Program-made: the position numbers and the translations under genes | Notes under the pieces: generated by a model | Databases searched by the model: none | What the model was told of the DNA's origin: nothing | Seen by the model: only the letters and a program-made list of their open reading frames with translations | Shown: in pieces, positions 36,021 to 44,757 of the stretch | Numbering within the stretch: the first letter of the stretch is position 1 | Layout of the letters: every line of letters starts with the position of its first letter | Assembly: GCA_009377575.1 (NCBI GenBank) | Contig: WHTU01000009.1 | Span: 1 to 64,000 of the forward strand | Length of the DNA stretch: 64,000 nt | Direction of reading: 5' to 3' | Source: Nitrososphaeraceae archaeon | Lineage (GTDB): Archaea > Thermoproteota > Nitrososphaeria > Nitrososphaerales > Nitrososphaeraceae

Positions 36021-36804
36021 TGCTTCCTCATTCTTCCCCACCTGTCCTTATATGTTATAGTAATAAATACTTGATTATGCAAACGTCGTAGATTGTTATA
36101 ATTGATATGGACCGCTAGTACAGTATTATCAATTTACTTACTCCTTAGTAAAATGGCAATTCTGATTAATTACTATTACACAATGGTGCCTGTCACAAGG
36201 CTTTTGAAATATTAAAAGGAGGTGCTTCGATCGCTTGTGTATTGAGATAACCAAACAAATGAGAAGGTATGATTCAATATTATATTCACGAGTTAGGAAT
36301 CTCGTCACAGTAGAATCAACTGAAGACCAATCAATTCTTCACAAAAGATGCTCCCCCAGCAAGTTTATTCTCTTGTCGGTAACAGCAGATAAGGTTACAA
36401 TCATTGGATATTCTTAATTCTTATTTGGAATTTAAGCGTTAAAGGTGATCAGCAGTATATCTACGACATACGAAGTTTGGGAGGTTCATTGCAGCCATTA
36501 AGTTTGATCTATTTTTGAAAACGCATACGAAAAATTAGGATGAGGTAATAGTAAATATTCGAAAATAAAATACTAGAAGTAATCTCATATAATAAAGACT
36601 GAACTAATGAGCGCCATATAGAAAAGAAGTTCAATGTACCTAGGTTGAAATCTTGGAAAAGAACCCAAATATCTGTGTAACAAAGAAGCGGCAGAGTACG
36701 AGGATCCACTTTTGAATTTCGGGTGTAATGGACGTATACGTATCAAGATGGACTTCGTCCAACCATCCAATACAATTATTAGGGGTTTTTCTTACCCACA
36801 CCTT
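36021..36804. other. Gene-poor stretch before rpl15e
   Basis: The 784 bases hold only one weak small frame (36235-36417, listed separately), preceded by a strong ribosome-binding-like AAAGGAGGTG at 36215-36224. The rest is AT-rich. No RNA gene was recognised. Confidence 0.4.
36235..36417 (+). CDS. Possible small protein with strong ribosome binding site
   Basis: The frame has 60 residues from a TTG at 36235 (MCIEITKQMRRYDSILYSRVRNLV...KVTIIGYS). The only strong support is AAAGGAGGTG ending ten bases before the start, a near-perfect Shine-Dalgarno element in a window where such elements are rare. There is no recognised domain or membrane segment. It may be fortuitous. Confidence 0.3.
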   Translation: MCIEITKQMRRYDSILYSRVRNLVTVESTEDQSILHKRCSPSKFILLSVTADKVTIIGYS

Positions 36805-37263
36805 ATGCGACATTACATTGCTGACACTTGGCTTAAAATGTGGAAATCAAATTCAGACGAGCTAAAGGGAAAGGCAATTAATTGGAGGAAAGAACCGTCA
36901 ATTCATAGGATTCCAAGACCGAGTAGGCTAGATCGGGCTCGAAAGATTGGTTATAAGGCTAAACAAGGCATAGTTGTGGTACGCGCAAGAGTAGGCAGAG
37001 GCGGAATGAGAAAACAAAGACCCGTGTCAGGTAGAAGACCTAAACACTTAGGCGTTGTACGTATTAAGCAAGGAACCAGTATGCGAAAAGTCGCAGAAAA
37101 AAGAGTGGGTGAGAAGTTTCCAAATTTGGAAGTAGTGGGATCTTATTACTTGCATAAGGACGGAATGCATCAGTGGTTTGAGGTAGTCCTGGTAGATCCT
37201 ATGCATGGATCCATTTCCAAAGATAGAGAAATGAGAGGAAAGCTTGTCGCTTTTTCCAAATAG
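36805..37263 (+). CDS. rpl15e: Large ribosomal subunit protein eL15
   Basis: This is the archaeal/eukaryotic ribosomal protein L15e. The conserved body is ADTWLKMWKSNSDELKGKAINWRKEPSIHRIPRPSRLDRARKIGYKAKQGIVVVRARVGRGG. It then runs through PVSGRRPKHLGVVRI and ends KLVAFSK. From the ATG at 36805 it has 152 residues. The frame extends to 36712, but the upstream part lacks family similarity, so 36805 is used. It is very basic, as expected for an rRNA-binding protein. Confidence 0.95.
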   Translation: MRHYIADTWLKMWKSNSDELKGKAINWRKEPSIHRIPRPSRLDRARKIGYKAKQGIVVVRARVGRGGMRKQRPVSGRRPKHLGVVRIKQGTSMRKVAEKRVGEKFPNLEVVGSYYLHKDGMHQWFEVVLVDPMHGSISKDREMRGKLVAFSK

Positions 37264-37294
37264 ACAAGCGGCGTTGCATACCATTAGTATATTC

Positions 37295-37693
37295 TCAATT
37301 GCTCATGCTGGGATCTCCATGCATTTTAATAGATTCAACTATCTTTAGGATTTCTTGGTTTTCTGCGTCTTTTTCCAAGGTAATATAGAAAAATCCTCTA
37401 GTTATTGGTATCGTTACTATTTTGACCTTTTCATTTTCAGTAATTGTGAATCTTGTCTTACCTATAGCCTTTTCAAATTTCTTTCTTAGTTGGTTCCTAG
37501 TTGCTTCCAGAAAGTTCTCATCTCTAGCCTCATCAGGAGAAAACAATGGTATAACACCTTTGCGAAGCTGTCCTGAAATAGTTCTTCCAAAATTGTTCAT
37601 CAAACCGACATACCTAATTTTGGGTGACAGCTCTAAAAATTGTCTACATAACTTTCTGTTTTTTTGTAATTTCTCTTCATCAGCGCCATTCAT
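37295..37693 (-). CDS. Conserved-looking hypothetical protein, 132 residues
   Basis: This soluble alpha/beta protein has LSPKIRYVGLMNNFGRTISGQLRKGVIPLFSPDEARDENFLEATRNQLRKKFE, then a beta hairpin region (TRFTITENEKVKIVTIPITRGFFYITLEKDAE). From memory the pattern resembles a thaumarchaeal domain of unknown function (DUF6659-like), many copies of which sit near regulators; I cannot confirm this. The roadblock-like alpha/beta layout is only an impression. It converges on rpl15e. Start ATG at 37693. Confidence 0.7.
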   Translation of the reverse strand: MNGADEEKLQKNRKLCRQFLELSPKIRYVGLMNNFGRTISGQLRKGVIPLFSPDEARDENFLEATRNQLRKKFEKAIGKTRFTITENEKVKIVTIPITRGFFYITLEKDAENQEILKIVESIKMHGDPSMSN

Positions 37694-37949
37694 CGCGTAG
37701 AGCTATAAAATTCTAGAAATATATTTGTTCAATCTTTGAGCATTATTGTGATTATGTGAAAGCGGTGATCTTGAAAGCGAAAAACCCCACTATTTGAAAG
37801 CAGAATGAGGCGACCTCCCCCCCTCAAATTGGCTTTGATTATTCTGGCAAAATTGGTTGCTCATCATTTTAATGTGTATCACGGCATTTATTCCAGTTAC
37901 AGTTAAATTCAATAACCAGTGAGGTGTTACTTGTATTCGTAATCTATCA

Positions 37950-38267
37950 TTGGCGCTGGATTTGCTCCGTTCAAAAGCACTTTTCCAAAACACTATCGAT
38001 GTATGGATCATGTTTTGCGAAGAGAGGGGAATCGATTGGTATGATATTAATACGTATCGGAGTTTTGTGAGTTATCTTAAATCAAATGGGTTTAAGATGC
38101 AGAAATTCCCTCTGTGCATTAAGGAATCAGCAGGAGTATATGAAAGAGGCAAAGACAAGGCCAAATTTCTAGAGGAATTATCTCATATTTCAACGGACGA
38201 AGCAGGAGCTTTCACAATAAAATTGGCGGATAATACAATGACTACTATACGAAAATTTAGGACTTAG
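37950..38267 (+). CDS. Hypothetical protein, 105 residues
   Basis: The protein begins with a helical segment (LLRSKALFQNTIDVWIMFCEERGIDWYDINTYRSFVSYLKSNGFKMQKF) and continues with a more extended, charged end. There is no signal peptide or known motif. The start is TTG at 37950, the first possible start after an in-frame stop at 37920. Codon composition looks coding; function unknown. It converges on the serA-like gene. Confidence 0.5.
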   Translation: MALDLLRSKALFQNTIDVWIMFCEERGIDWYDINTYRSFVSYLKSNGFKMQKFPLCIKESAGVYERGKDKAKFLEELSHISTDEAGAFTIKLADNTMTTIRKFRT

Positions 38268-38327
38268 CTTTACAACCTTTTGATGCAACTCTAGGTAGAT
38301 TCTAGACCAATTTCATTTAGATTATTG

Positions 38328-39263
38328 TCAAACGGATACCTCTTGGAATCTGTGAATGAGTTTCTCAGCAATCACTCTGGCTGCCAATTCCTGTGCTTCT
38401 TTGGTTTGCGCACCAATATGAGGAGTACATAAGACATTAGGCATTTCTAAGAATTTTCTATTAATAGGTGGCTCGACCTCAAAGACGTCCAGTCCAGCTC
38501 CAGCTATTTTTTGATCTTTCAAAAGGTCGTACAGAGCGTTTTCATCCACGATCCCTCCTCTTGAAGTATTGATAATGTAGCTTGACTTTTTCATTCTAGA
38601 AAGAAGATTACTATCGAAAAGATGGTATGTGTCGGACGATAGCGGAACATGGATGGTTATGAAATCAGAACTCTCAACTAGTGTATTTAGATCAGCATTA
38701 ATCATGCTAACTTCGTTGATGTATTCTCTGCTAATAGGGTAAATGTCGTAGCCTATGATATTCATTCTTAATGCTCTAGCAATACGCCCTACGTTTCTTC
38801 CTATATTCCCTACACCGACAATGCCTAGATACTTCCCACTCAGTTCTGTTCCCATCAGAGACTTTTTGATCCAATTTCCTTTTGACGTTTCAGAATGCGC
38901 ATGTGTAATAAAGCGAGCCAATGATATCATGGAACCGATGACCAACTCTGACACTGCGTTTGTTGCAGCTTCTTGAGCATTTATGACTTGTATGTTCTTA
39001 CTTTTCGCATAGTTGGTATCAACGTTATCTAGTCCTACTCCCACACGTGCAATGACTTTAAGTGAACGTCCATTTTCAATAATGTCTTTAGAAACATTCG
39101 TCCTGCTCCGCACAACTAAAACGTCGTAACCATTAACAAGGGACATGAGTTTTTCAAGCGTAATATCTGGCTGATAATCAACTATCATTCCAGCCTTTGT
39201 TAATATGTCAACCCCTATCTTATCAATTGAGTCACAGATAAGAACTTTCCAAACACCGCTCAT
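38328..39263 (-). CDS. serA: D-3-phosphoglycerate dehydrogenase-like 2-hydroxyacid dehydrogenase
   Basis: This NAD-dependent enzyme probably makes 3-phosphohydroxypyruvate for serine synthesis. The 311-residue protein has the NAD-binding GIVGVGNIGRNVGRIARAL and the catalytic Arg in the YIINTSRGGIVDENAL element. It also has Glu in LDVFEVEPP and His in TPHIGAQTKEAQELAA. It lacks the C-terminal ACT regulatory domain of long PGDH, so it is the short type. Related enzymes act on glyoxylate or other acids, so the substrate is not certain. A TATA box at 39285-39294 supports the ATG at 39263. Confidence 0.85.
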   Translation of the reverse strand: MSGVWKVLICDSIDKIGVDILTKAGMIVDYQPDITLEKLMSLVNGYDVLVVRSRTNVSKDIIENGRSLKVIARVGVGLDNVDTNYAKSKNIQVINAQEAATNAVSELVIGSMISLARFITHAHSETSKGNWIKKSLMGTELSGKYLGIVGVGNIGRNVGRIARALRMNIIGYDIYPISREYINEVSMINADLNTLVESSDFITIHVPLSSDTYHLFDSNLLSRMKKSSYIINTSRGGIVDENALYDLLKDQKIAGAGLDVFEVEPPINRKFLEMPNVLCTPHIGAQTKEAQELAARVIAEKLIHRFQEVSV

Positions 39264-40079
39264 ATTGGTCAGGCAACTATTAGCCTATATATACTATTTC
39301 AAGATGAATTCAAGATTTCATATGTCCTCGGTGGAGATTCCAAGTGACAACTATGATATATGTGATCGGTCGTGTAAGTCATGTTGAAGCCCCTAATTAG
39401 AAACTATAGAACTCCCTTCTTAAATATGCCTTATTGGTAACGCAATACATGATTATGTTCAAGAAACAAATTATTACTAGAAATTTGAAAATACTTTATC
39501 ATTGACACGGTTCATTTTAATCACCATTTCTAATCGAATGGGTTCGAATCAAATCAAATATTGCTGCTACCCGGCCCGACACACGTACTATCGGATTTGT
39601 GATTGAATATGTCTTTTGTGTGATCAAATAATGAACTATTAAATTATTCCCTCAACTGGCTGTCACAATTTGAAGTAATTTTTCATTGCCGCAACCATTG
39701 AATGCCTTGAATTAACCTAGTAGTCTTGATACGATACAAAGTATCTAATTAGCCCGATCCTTTCTGGGAAGAGCAACTATTGCTAAGGCCATTAGAAATA
39801 CTAATTTTCCTCTTGTGCGGGCATTAATAAATAAGATCGTTAATGGTCTCCATGTATTCTATTTATGACAAAGGTTGTTAAAACCGTTACTAACTGCCAG
39901 GAGCGTAGCATGGGAAGAAAATATAGCTAGCAATATTATTAGACTAATTGTATGATAAGGTTTATCGTTGTCATGATTCTTGTTGTGAGCCCTCTTTATG
40001 CCCTAGATAGTTGCTCATCGTGCTACCACGGGTCGTCGATATTCGCCCCATCTAACTGGAATAATAAGGGTTAAAGCCT
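39264..40079. other. 816-base intergenic stretch
   Basis: A symmetric TATA run (CTATATATAC) at 39285-39294 serves serA. In the other direction it lies about 30 bases before a tiny frame (39322-39387, 21 codons, ending CDRSCKSC), which may be a microprotein or chance. GGTTCGAATC at 39541-39550 looks like a tRNA T-loop, but no stems fit. Otherwise nothing recognised. Confidence 0.4.
39285..39294 (-). promoter_or_regulatory. TATA-like box of the serA-like gene
   Basis: GTATATATAG on the minus strand lies 22-31 bases before the ATG at 39263. Confidence 0.45.
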
Positions 40080-41798
40080 TCACGAGACGAGTATTTCTGA
40101 TTCTAGTTCCTCAATCGCTTCTTGCAACTTGTTCTGTGTTCTGCTATTTAGCATGTAATTCAATCTGGAATGCATTATGCCCATAGCTCTAATTACGGAT
40201 ACTTTCAAGTCTTCACGATCAACATACTGCCCTCTTGCGGCTTTTACTAGAGGAGAAAATTCTGCAGTAGCTCCAATCTTCTGAAAAAGATCAAGTTGTT
40301 GCTTAGTATTGGCGTCAAGAGTTTGTAAGCTTTTTACTGTCTGTTCAGCGATGGACATTGATTGCTGCTTTACAGATCGGAGGGACTCTTCTGTAGCTTT
40401 ATTCGATTCAGCAATCTTTGCCTCCAGATCCTTCAAAAATATCTGAATTAATCTAATTCCGAGTGACACTTCGAATTTTATGCTTAATGATATCTTTTTA
40501 GCCTCTTCTTTCAATACTTTTACTCTGTCTGTTAGATGTTCCTCCTCCAACCTTAATGCCTTCACTATTGATTCAAGTTGTGTCCTCGCATTCACTAGGC
40601 CGCCGTATTGAAGCAAATCCTCATTCATGCTGGACGGGTCTCTTGTATATCCCTTCACAATATTGTTCCAATATACAATATCGCTCTGTGAAACCCCGTA
40701 TTCAAAGAGTTCTCCAAGTTTAACATGAATATCCTTAAGTTTCGAGCACTCAAGTGAAATTGATCGAAACTCCTGTTGGGCGTCAATCAATGATTTGTTC
40801 ATCTCCTCAATCCTCTTCTCGAAGCCAAGTTTAGCATCATATTGATCTTCGATATCACTACAAAATTTCTTAAATGCTAATTGTGGATGGATATTGTTAC
40901 TCTTGGAAATTTCAAAAATAGTATTTCTCAGCATTGTTAGCTCTTTCAGACCACACTCCATACTCTCAAGCTGATCATACAAACCAAGACACATCTGGCA
41001 GAGGGATAACCTATTCTCGTTTTCCACTCGCTCGCGGACAGTTTTGTTTAATCTTTGTTCTTCTACGACTACTTTGTCCTGTAGCTCCAGCTGTCTTTCC
41101 TGAAGGTTATCAATTGCAGATAGTTTGGTCGTGATTGTTCTGGGTTCGTACAAACATTCTTTTACGTTATAAAGCACCCTTGCTAGCTTGTTTATTTCAG
41201 GGAGATTGTCAAATGATAACCCAGATTTCGATAACATATCCTTCAAACCGATAAACTCATTAATGTTACTAATTGCAATCTTGCTGTTCTTCAATGCCTC
41301 TTCTCGTTCTTTCTTGGCGGTTGCTTGATCCCTTCGCAATATACTCAGCTCCTGCTCTAATTTTTGCTTTTCCACGATCATCGTCTGAACGATTTGTGGG
41401 ATTCGTGAAATTGGAGTTTTTTCTGCCATGGAAAGTATCTCTTGTGAGCAATCAACAATCGCCTGAGGTGTTATGCTCTTACTTTGACATCTTTGATACA
41501 CCTGAGAAACAAATGATTCGAGATTTTCTTCATCTACTCTTAACTTTCTTAGCACTCCGAGAATTCTACAACCTAGAACGCACTGCGATGCGGTAATTCC
41601 CAATCTCCTTAACTCGGTCGAAAATTGCCTAAGTGTATCAGCATTGGGAATTCCTATCTCTGCCTTCCACTCAGAGATTATAGCAGAAATTGTCCCGGCT
41701 CCTAATCCCATAGCAGCGGAGATCTTGTCTCTCTGTTCTCCCTTGAGCCATCTTGTAATTATCTCAATCCTCGAATTATGAAGCAATTCTACTGTCAT
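40080..41798 (-). CDS. Helix-turn-helix / long coiled-coil protein
   Basis: The 572-residue cytoplasmic protein begins with a Hin/sigma-like helix-turn-helix (IIEITRWLKGEQRDKISAAMGLGAGTISAIISEWK type, about 8-45). A helical region with a conserved-looking LRRLGITASQCVLGCRIL follows. The rest is long coiled coil (about 135-550), interrupted near 200-235 and 345-395. The Glu/Gln/Lys heptads are clear. Such HTH-coiled-coil proteins are, to my knowledge, multi-copy in Nitrososphaera-type genomes but have no assigned function. Its promoter has a TATA box at 41830-41838 and, directly upstream, a cluster of six TGACGA-type repeats. Leaderless start at 41798 is likely. Confidence 0.75.
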   Translation of the reverse strand: MTVELLHNSRIEIITRWLKGEQRDKISAAMGLGAGTISAIISEWKAEIGIPNADTLRQFSTELRRLGITASQCVLGCRILGVLRKLRVDEENLESFVSQVYQRCQSKSITPQAIVDCSQEILSMAEKTPISRIPQIVQTMIVEKQKLEQELSILRRDQATAKKEREEALKNSKIAISNINEFIGLKDMLSKSGLSFDNLPEINKLARVLYNVKECLYEPRTITTKLSAIDNLQERQLELQDKVVVEEQRLNKTVRERVENENRLSLCQMCLGLYDQLESMECGLKELTMLRNTIFEISKSNNIHPQLAFKKFCSDIEDQYDAKLGFEKRIEEMNKSLIDAQQEFRSISLECSKLKDIHVKLGELFEYGVSQSDIVYWNNIVKGYTRDPSSMNEDLLQYGGLVNARTQLESIVKALRLEEEHLTDRVKVLKEEAKKISLSIKFEVSLGIRLIQIFLKDLEAKIAESNKATEESLRSVKQQSMSIAEQTVKSLQTLDANTKQQLDLFQKIGATAEFSPLVKAARGQYVDREDLKVSVIRAMGIMHSRLNYMLNSRTQNKLQEAIEELESEILVS

Positions 41799-41829
41799 TA
41801 TTCTTCTAATACATTATTATTCTCATTTC

Positions 41830-41838
41830 TTATATAAG
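41830..41838 (-). promoter_or_regulatory. TATA-like box of the HTH/coiled-coil gene
   Basis: CTTATATAA on the minus strand, part of the palindrome TCTTATATAAGA, lies about 32 bases before the ATG at 41798. Confidence 0.5.
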
Positions 41839-41852
41839 AGTTTTCGGCACAA

Positions 41853-41904
41853 TCGTCAAAAAACCTCGTCAAAATCGTCGTCGATCTTGTCGTCATTCTC
41901 GTCA
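41853..41904. repeat. Cluster of six TCGTC(A) repeats (TGACGA on the gene's strand)
   Basis: TCGTC begins at 41853, 41866, 41875, 41878, 41890 and 41899, four of the six followed by A. The cluster starts about 15 bases upstream of the TATA box of the HTH/coiled-coil gene, which places it where an activator or self-regulating factor would bind. Confidence 0.6.
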
Positions 41905-42158
41905 TTTGAAATCTGCCCCTCAATGGGGCCAATGGGTTATTACAGTAGGATATTTCAGCAAGCCAGCGATATAGTTATATTGAAAAGTAGATAAAACAGT
42001 ATCAAAAGCCCCAGGATGTCATTCATCAGATATCGAATTATGAGAATTAGAAGGCTAACTAAGAATAGAGCATATTTGATCGTTAGAGCTTTGCTTTTCC
42101 TGTATTTGAAAATAAAAATAAAATTAGGCTGGTATTGACTTCAACGCAGTCAATCGGA
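41905..42158. other. Rest of the intergenic stretch after the acyl-CoA synthetase
   Basis: The sequence is AT-rich with A-runs near 42110-42122. On the minus strand these give T-runs upstream of neither gene. No gene seen. Confidence 0.3.
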
Positions 42159-44276
42159 CTATGCTTTAGCTAAGCCAATTCTTACATCTACGGCCCTTGT
42201 TCCTGCTCCTTCTTCGAACACAAGGAGTGGATTCATATCGAACTCTTCTATTTCCGGAAAATCAGTTACTAACTGTGATAATTTCTGAAGATTTTCCGCC
42301 AATGCTTTTAGGTCTGAGGGTTTCTCGCCCCTGGCTCCTTTCAATAATTTAATCGACTTTATCGACTCAATCATCTCAGTAGCGTCTTTTTCGGTTACGG
42401 GGGCTATTCTAAACGTAACATCTTTGAGAACTTCAACATAAATCCCCCCGAGACCAAACATTAACAGTGGACCGAACAAAGGATCGCGTTTGGCACCGAT
42501 AATAGTCTCCTTGCCGGATCTGACCATCTCCTGAATTAAAATGCCTTTTATTAACGCATCCTTATTGTATTTTTGTATATTTCCGATGATATCATTGTAA
42601 CCCTTTCTTACTTCTTGCTCATTAGAAAGGCCTATCTTAACCCCTCCTGCATCAGATTTGTGAATGATCTGCGGGGAGACTATTTTCATAACTAAAGGAT
42701 ACCCGATGTTTCTTGCTGCCTCGGCGCATTCATCTTCTTTTTTTGCCAAGTAACTCTTGGGAGTTTGAAAACCGTAAGCTTGAAGAACTTCGTACCCCTC
42801 TTCCTCTAACAGGTTAGATCGTCCTTCTCTCTTAACATTATCGAAAATTTTGGTTACCTTGTCGATATCCACCGGGAAATTCTTTGGTGGTTCCTCCTCT
42901 CTTGAGAGCCACCCTCTAAATCTATACATCGCGGCAAGTGTTTCTATAGCAGGTTCAGCGTACATAAAATGTGGGATATCTCCATCTGACAATACTTTCT
43001 TGTTTTCCTCACCCTCTGCCAAACCCATTAGAGCGGCAAGCATAGTCCTCTTTGTTCCTTTTGAAGTGCTCACGATAGTCCTTGCGAGTTCAGTATAGTC
43101 TAGAGTGGCTGATGGAGTACACATTGTTACAATTGCTCCAACGTTACTATTGGACAGCAATTCAACCAATACTTTCTCGAATCTCTTGTGATCAGCGTCT
43201 CCAACTATATCAACCGGATTTCTAGCCGATCCATGAGGAGGAATAACATTTGAAATTACATCTCTTGAGGAAGATATGTCTGCCATTTTCAGGCGATATT
43301 CGGCACATATATCGGTGGAGATTATAGCTGGTCCTCCTGCGTTTGACACTATAGCAACTCCCGAATCTTTAGCAGGTACTAATTGTTTTGAAAATGCCGT
43401 AGCCAGCTCGAATAGGCTTTGCATTGTATTCACACGTATAACTCCTGACTGATCAAATAGCGCATCATATGCCTCATCTGATCCCATTAGAGCTCCTGTG
43501 TGAGACATTGCTGCTCTTGCTCCTTCAGGGGTTCTTCCAGATTTAAGAACAATGATAGGCTTCTTATTTTCCTTGGTTATCTTCTTGGCTACCTTCATGA
43601 ATTTCCTCGCATCGTGAATATCTTCTAGGTACATTACGATTACCCGTGTCTCTACGTCATCGGCTAAAAGTTCTAGCACATCATTTTCATCCATATCAAC
43701 TTTGTTTCCCATGCTAACAACTTTAGAAAATCCTATCCCTTGTGCGATGGCATCTTCTACTGTAGCAGCACAAATTGCTCCGCTTTGCGATACCAACGCA
43801 ATCCCTCCATGCTTAGGTGTAATCTTGAGAAAAGTCGCATTCATCATATTTTCGGGCGAAAGGCTCATTATTCCTAAACAATTTGGACCGATGATTCTTG
43901 TTCCGTACTTCGCACCTATCTCCCCAACTTCCTTTTCTAGTTTGGCACCCACACTGTCAACCTCTTTAAATCCCGCGGTTACTATAATTGCTCCCTTTAT
44001 TCCTTTCTTTCCTACTTCATCAATGACTGAGGGGACAGTTTTATTAGGAGTCACAATGACCGCAAGATCGATATCGTCAGGAATGTCCAGTACGCTCTTG
44101 TAGGCCTTCAAGTCGAAGACTGTAGGATTGGAAGGAGTAACCGGATAAATCCTTCCCTTATACCCTTTCTGTATATTTGAAAATATAGCCCTACCTACAC
44201 CTGGTTTTTCTGACGCACCAATCACTGCTATTGAGGAAGGTGACAAAAATACTTGGCGGGATCCCTCAACTGGCAT
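42159..44276 (-). CDS. ADP-forming acyl-CoA synthetase (3HP/4HB-cycle type)
   Basis: The single chain carries both halves of ADP-forming acetyl-CoA synthetase. N-terminal CoA-binding (SIAVIGASEKPGVGRAIF) and succinyl-CoA-ligase-like domains come first, with the phospho-His in AMSHTGALMG. A C-terminal ATP-grasp domain follows (YPLVMKIVSPQIIHKSDAGGVKIGL). About 705 residues. Nitrosopumilus uses enzymes of this family to activate 3-hydroxypropionate and 4-hydroxybutyrate; which acid this copy uses cannot be read from sequence, and acetate is also possible. The ATG at 44276 is preferred because a TATA box lies 28-36 bases before it; an upstream ATG at 44324 would add 16 residues. Confidence 0.88.
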   Translation of the reverse strand: MPVEGSRQVFLSPSSIAVIGASEKPGVGRAIFSNIQKGYKGRIYPVTPSNPTVFDLKAYKSVLDIPDDIDLAVIVTPNKTVPSVIDEVGKKGIKGAIIVTAGFKEVDSVGAKLEKEVGEIGAKYGTRIIGPNCLGIMSLSPENMMNATFLKITPKHGGIALVSQSGAICAATVEDAIAQGIGFSKVVSMGNKVDMDENDVLELLADDVETRVIVMYLEDIHDARKFMKVAKKITKENKKPIIVLKSGRTPEGARAAMSHTGALMGSDEAYDALFDQSGVIRVNTMQSLFELATAFSKQLVPAKDSGVAIVSNAGGPAIISTDICAEYRLKMADISSSRDVISNVIPPHGSARNPVDIVGDADHKRFEKVLVELLSNSNVGAIVTMCTPSATLDYTELARTIVSTSKGTKRTMLAALMGLAEGEENKKVLSDGDIPHFMYAEPAIETLAAMYRFRGWLSREEEPPKNFPVDIDKVTKIFDNVKREGRSNLLEEEGYEVLQAYGFQTPKSYLAKKEDECAEAARNIGYPLVMKIVSPQIIHKSDAGGVKIGLSNEQEVRKGYNDIIGNIQKYNKDALIKGILIQEMVRSGKETIIGAKRDPLFGPLLMFGLGGIYVEVLKDVTFRIAPVTEKDATEMIESIKSIKLLKGARGEKPSDLKALAENLQKLSQLVTDFPEIEEFDMNPLLVFEEGAGTRAVDVRIGLAKA

Positions 44277-44303
44277 ACTTAGAGGTAAAGACCCAGAAGG
44301 ATA

Positions 44304-44312
44304 GTTATAAAT
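44304..44312 (-). promoter_or_regulatory. TATA-like box deciding the synthetase start
   Basis: ATTTATAAC on the minus strand lies 28-36 bases before the ATG at 44276 and would fall inside the gene if translation began at 44324. Confidence 0.5.
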
Positions 44313-44324
44313 GCACTTGTTCAT

Positions 44325-44757
44325 CTTACACTGGCAACGTGAAATTAGCTACTTTAAACACAATTTACTCAGCTAAAAACATGGCAACGCAAATCACATG
44401 GTGCAAAAATCTGGGTGGTACAATTATCTGATTATCAGTGGACTACTGCGATAAATTGTGATAATTAACAGAAGAGAATACTTGGAGGTGGAGTTGAAAG
44501 GAATGAATTCGATTTCATTGTTAGATTTGTCTAAAATGACGCAAAAGTTCTGTATCCTCATGCTCTTAGAAAGTAGTATCGATTTATTTGGGTACGATTG
44601 TGGCCCCTATGGAGAAGGATATTCCGATGCTATTACATGCTTCGTTACAGGTAACCATTTCTAGGGAATATTATTTTCAAACATAAGTTATTCAAACCAT
44701 TTTAGATAGCCAAAATGGTAGAAATCATATTGTCAGTTGTCAATAAGTCTAGATGCA
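44325..44757. other. Intergenic stretch, no firm gene
   Basis: It contains a plus-strand frame ending at 44664 with a GGAGGTGGAG element in front of a TTG at 44494. The peptide (about 56 residues) has no known feature, so I do not call it. Confidence 0.35.

Noticed and set aside
39541-39550. tRNA gene suggested by GGTTCGAATC
   Set aside because: The flanks do not form a T-stem or acceptor stem, and no D- or anticodon arm lies at the right distance.
44458-44664. 68-codon plus-strand frame
   Set aside because: A GGAGGTGGAG element lies inside it, but the peptide has no feature of a known family and the upstream GTG has no support.
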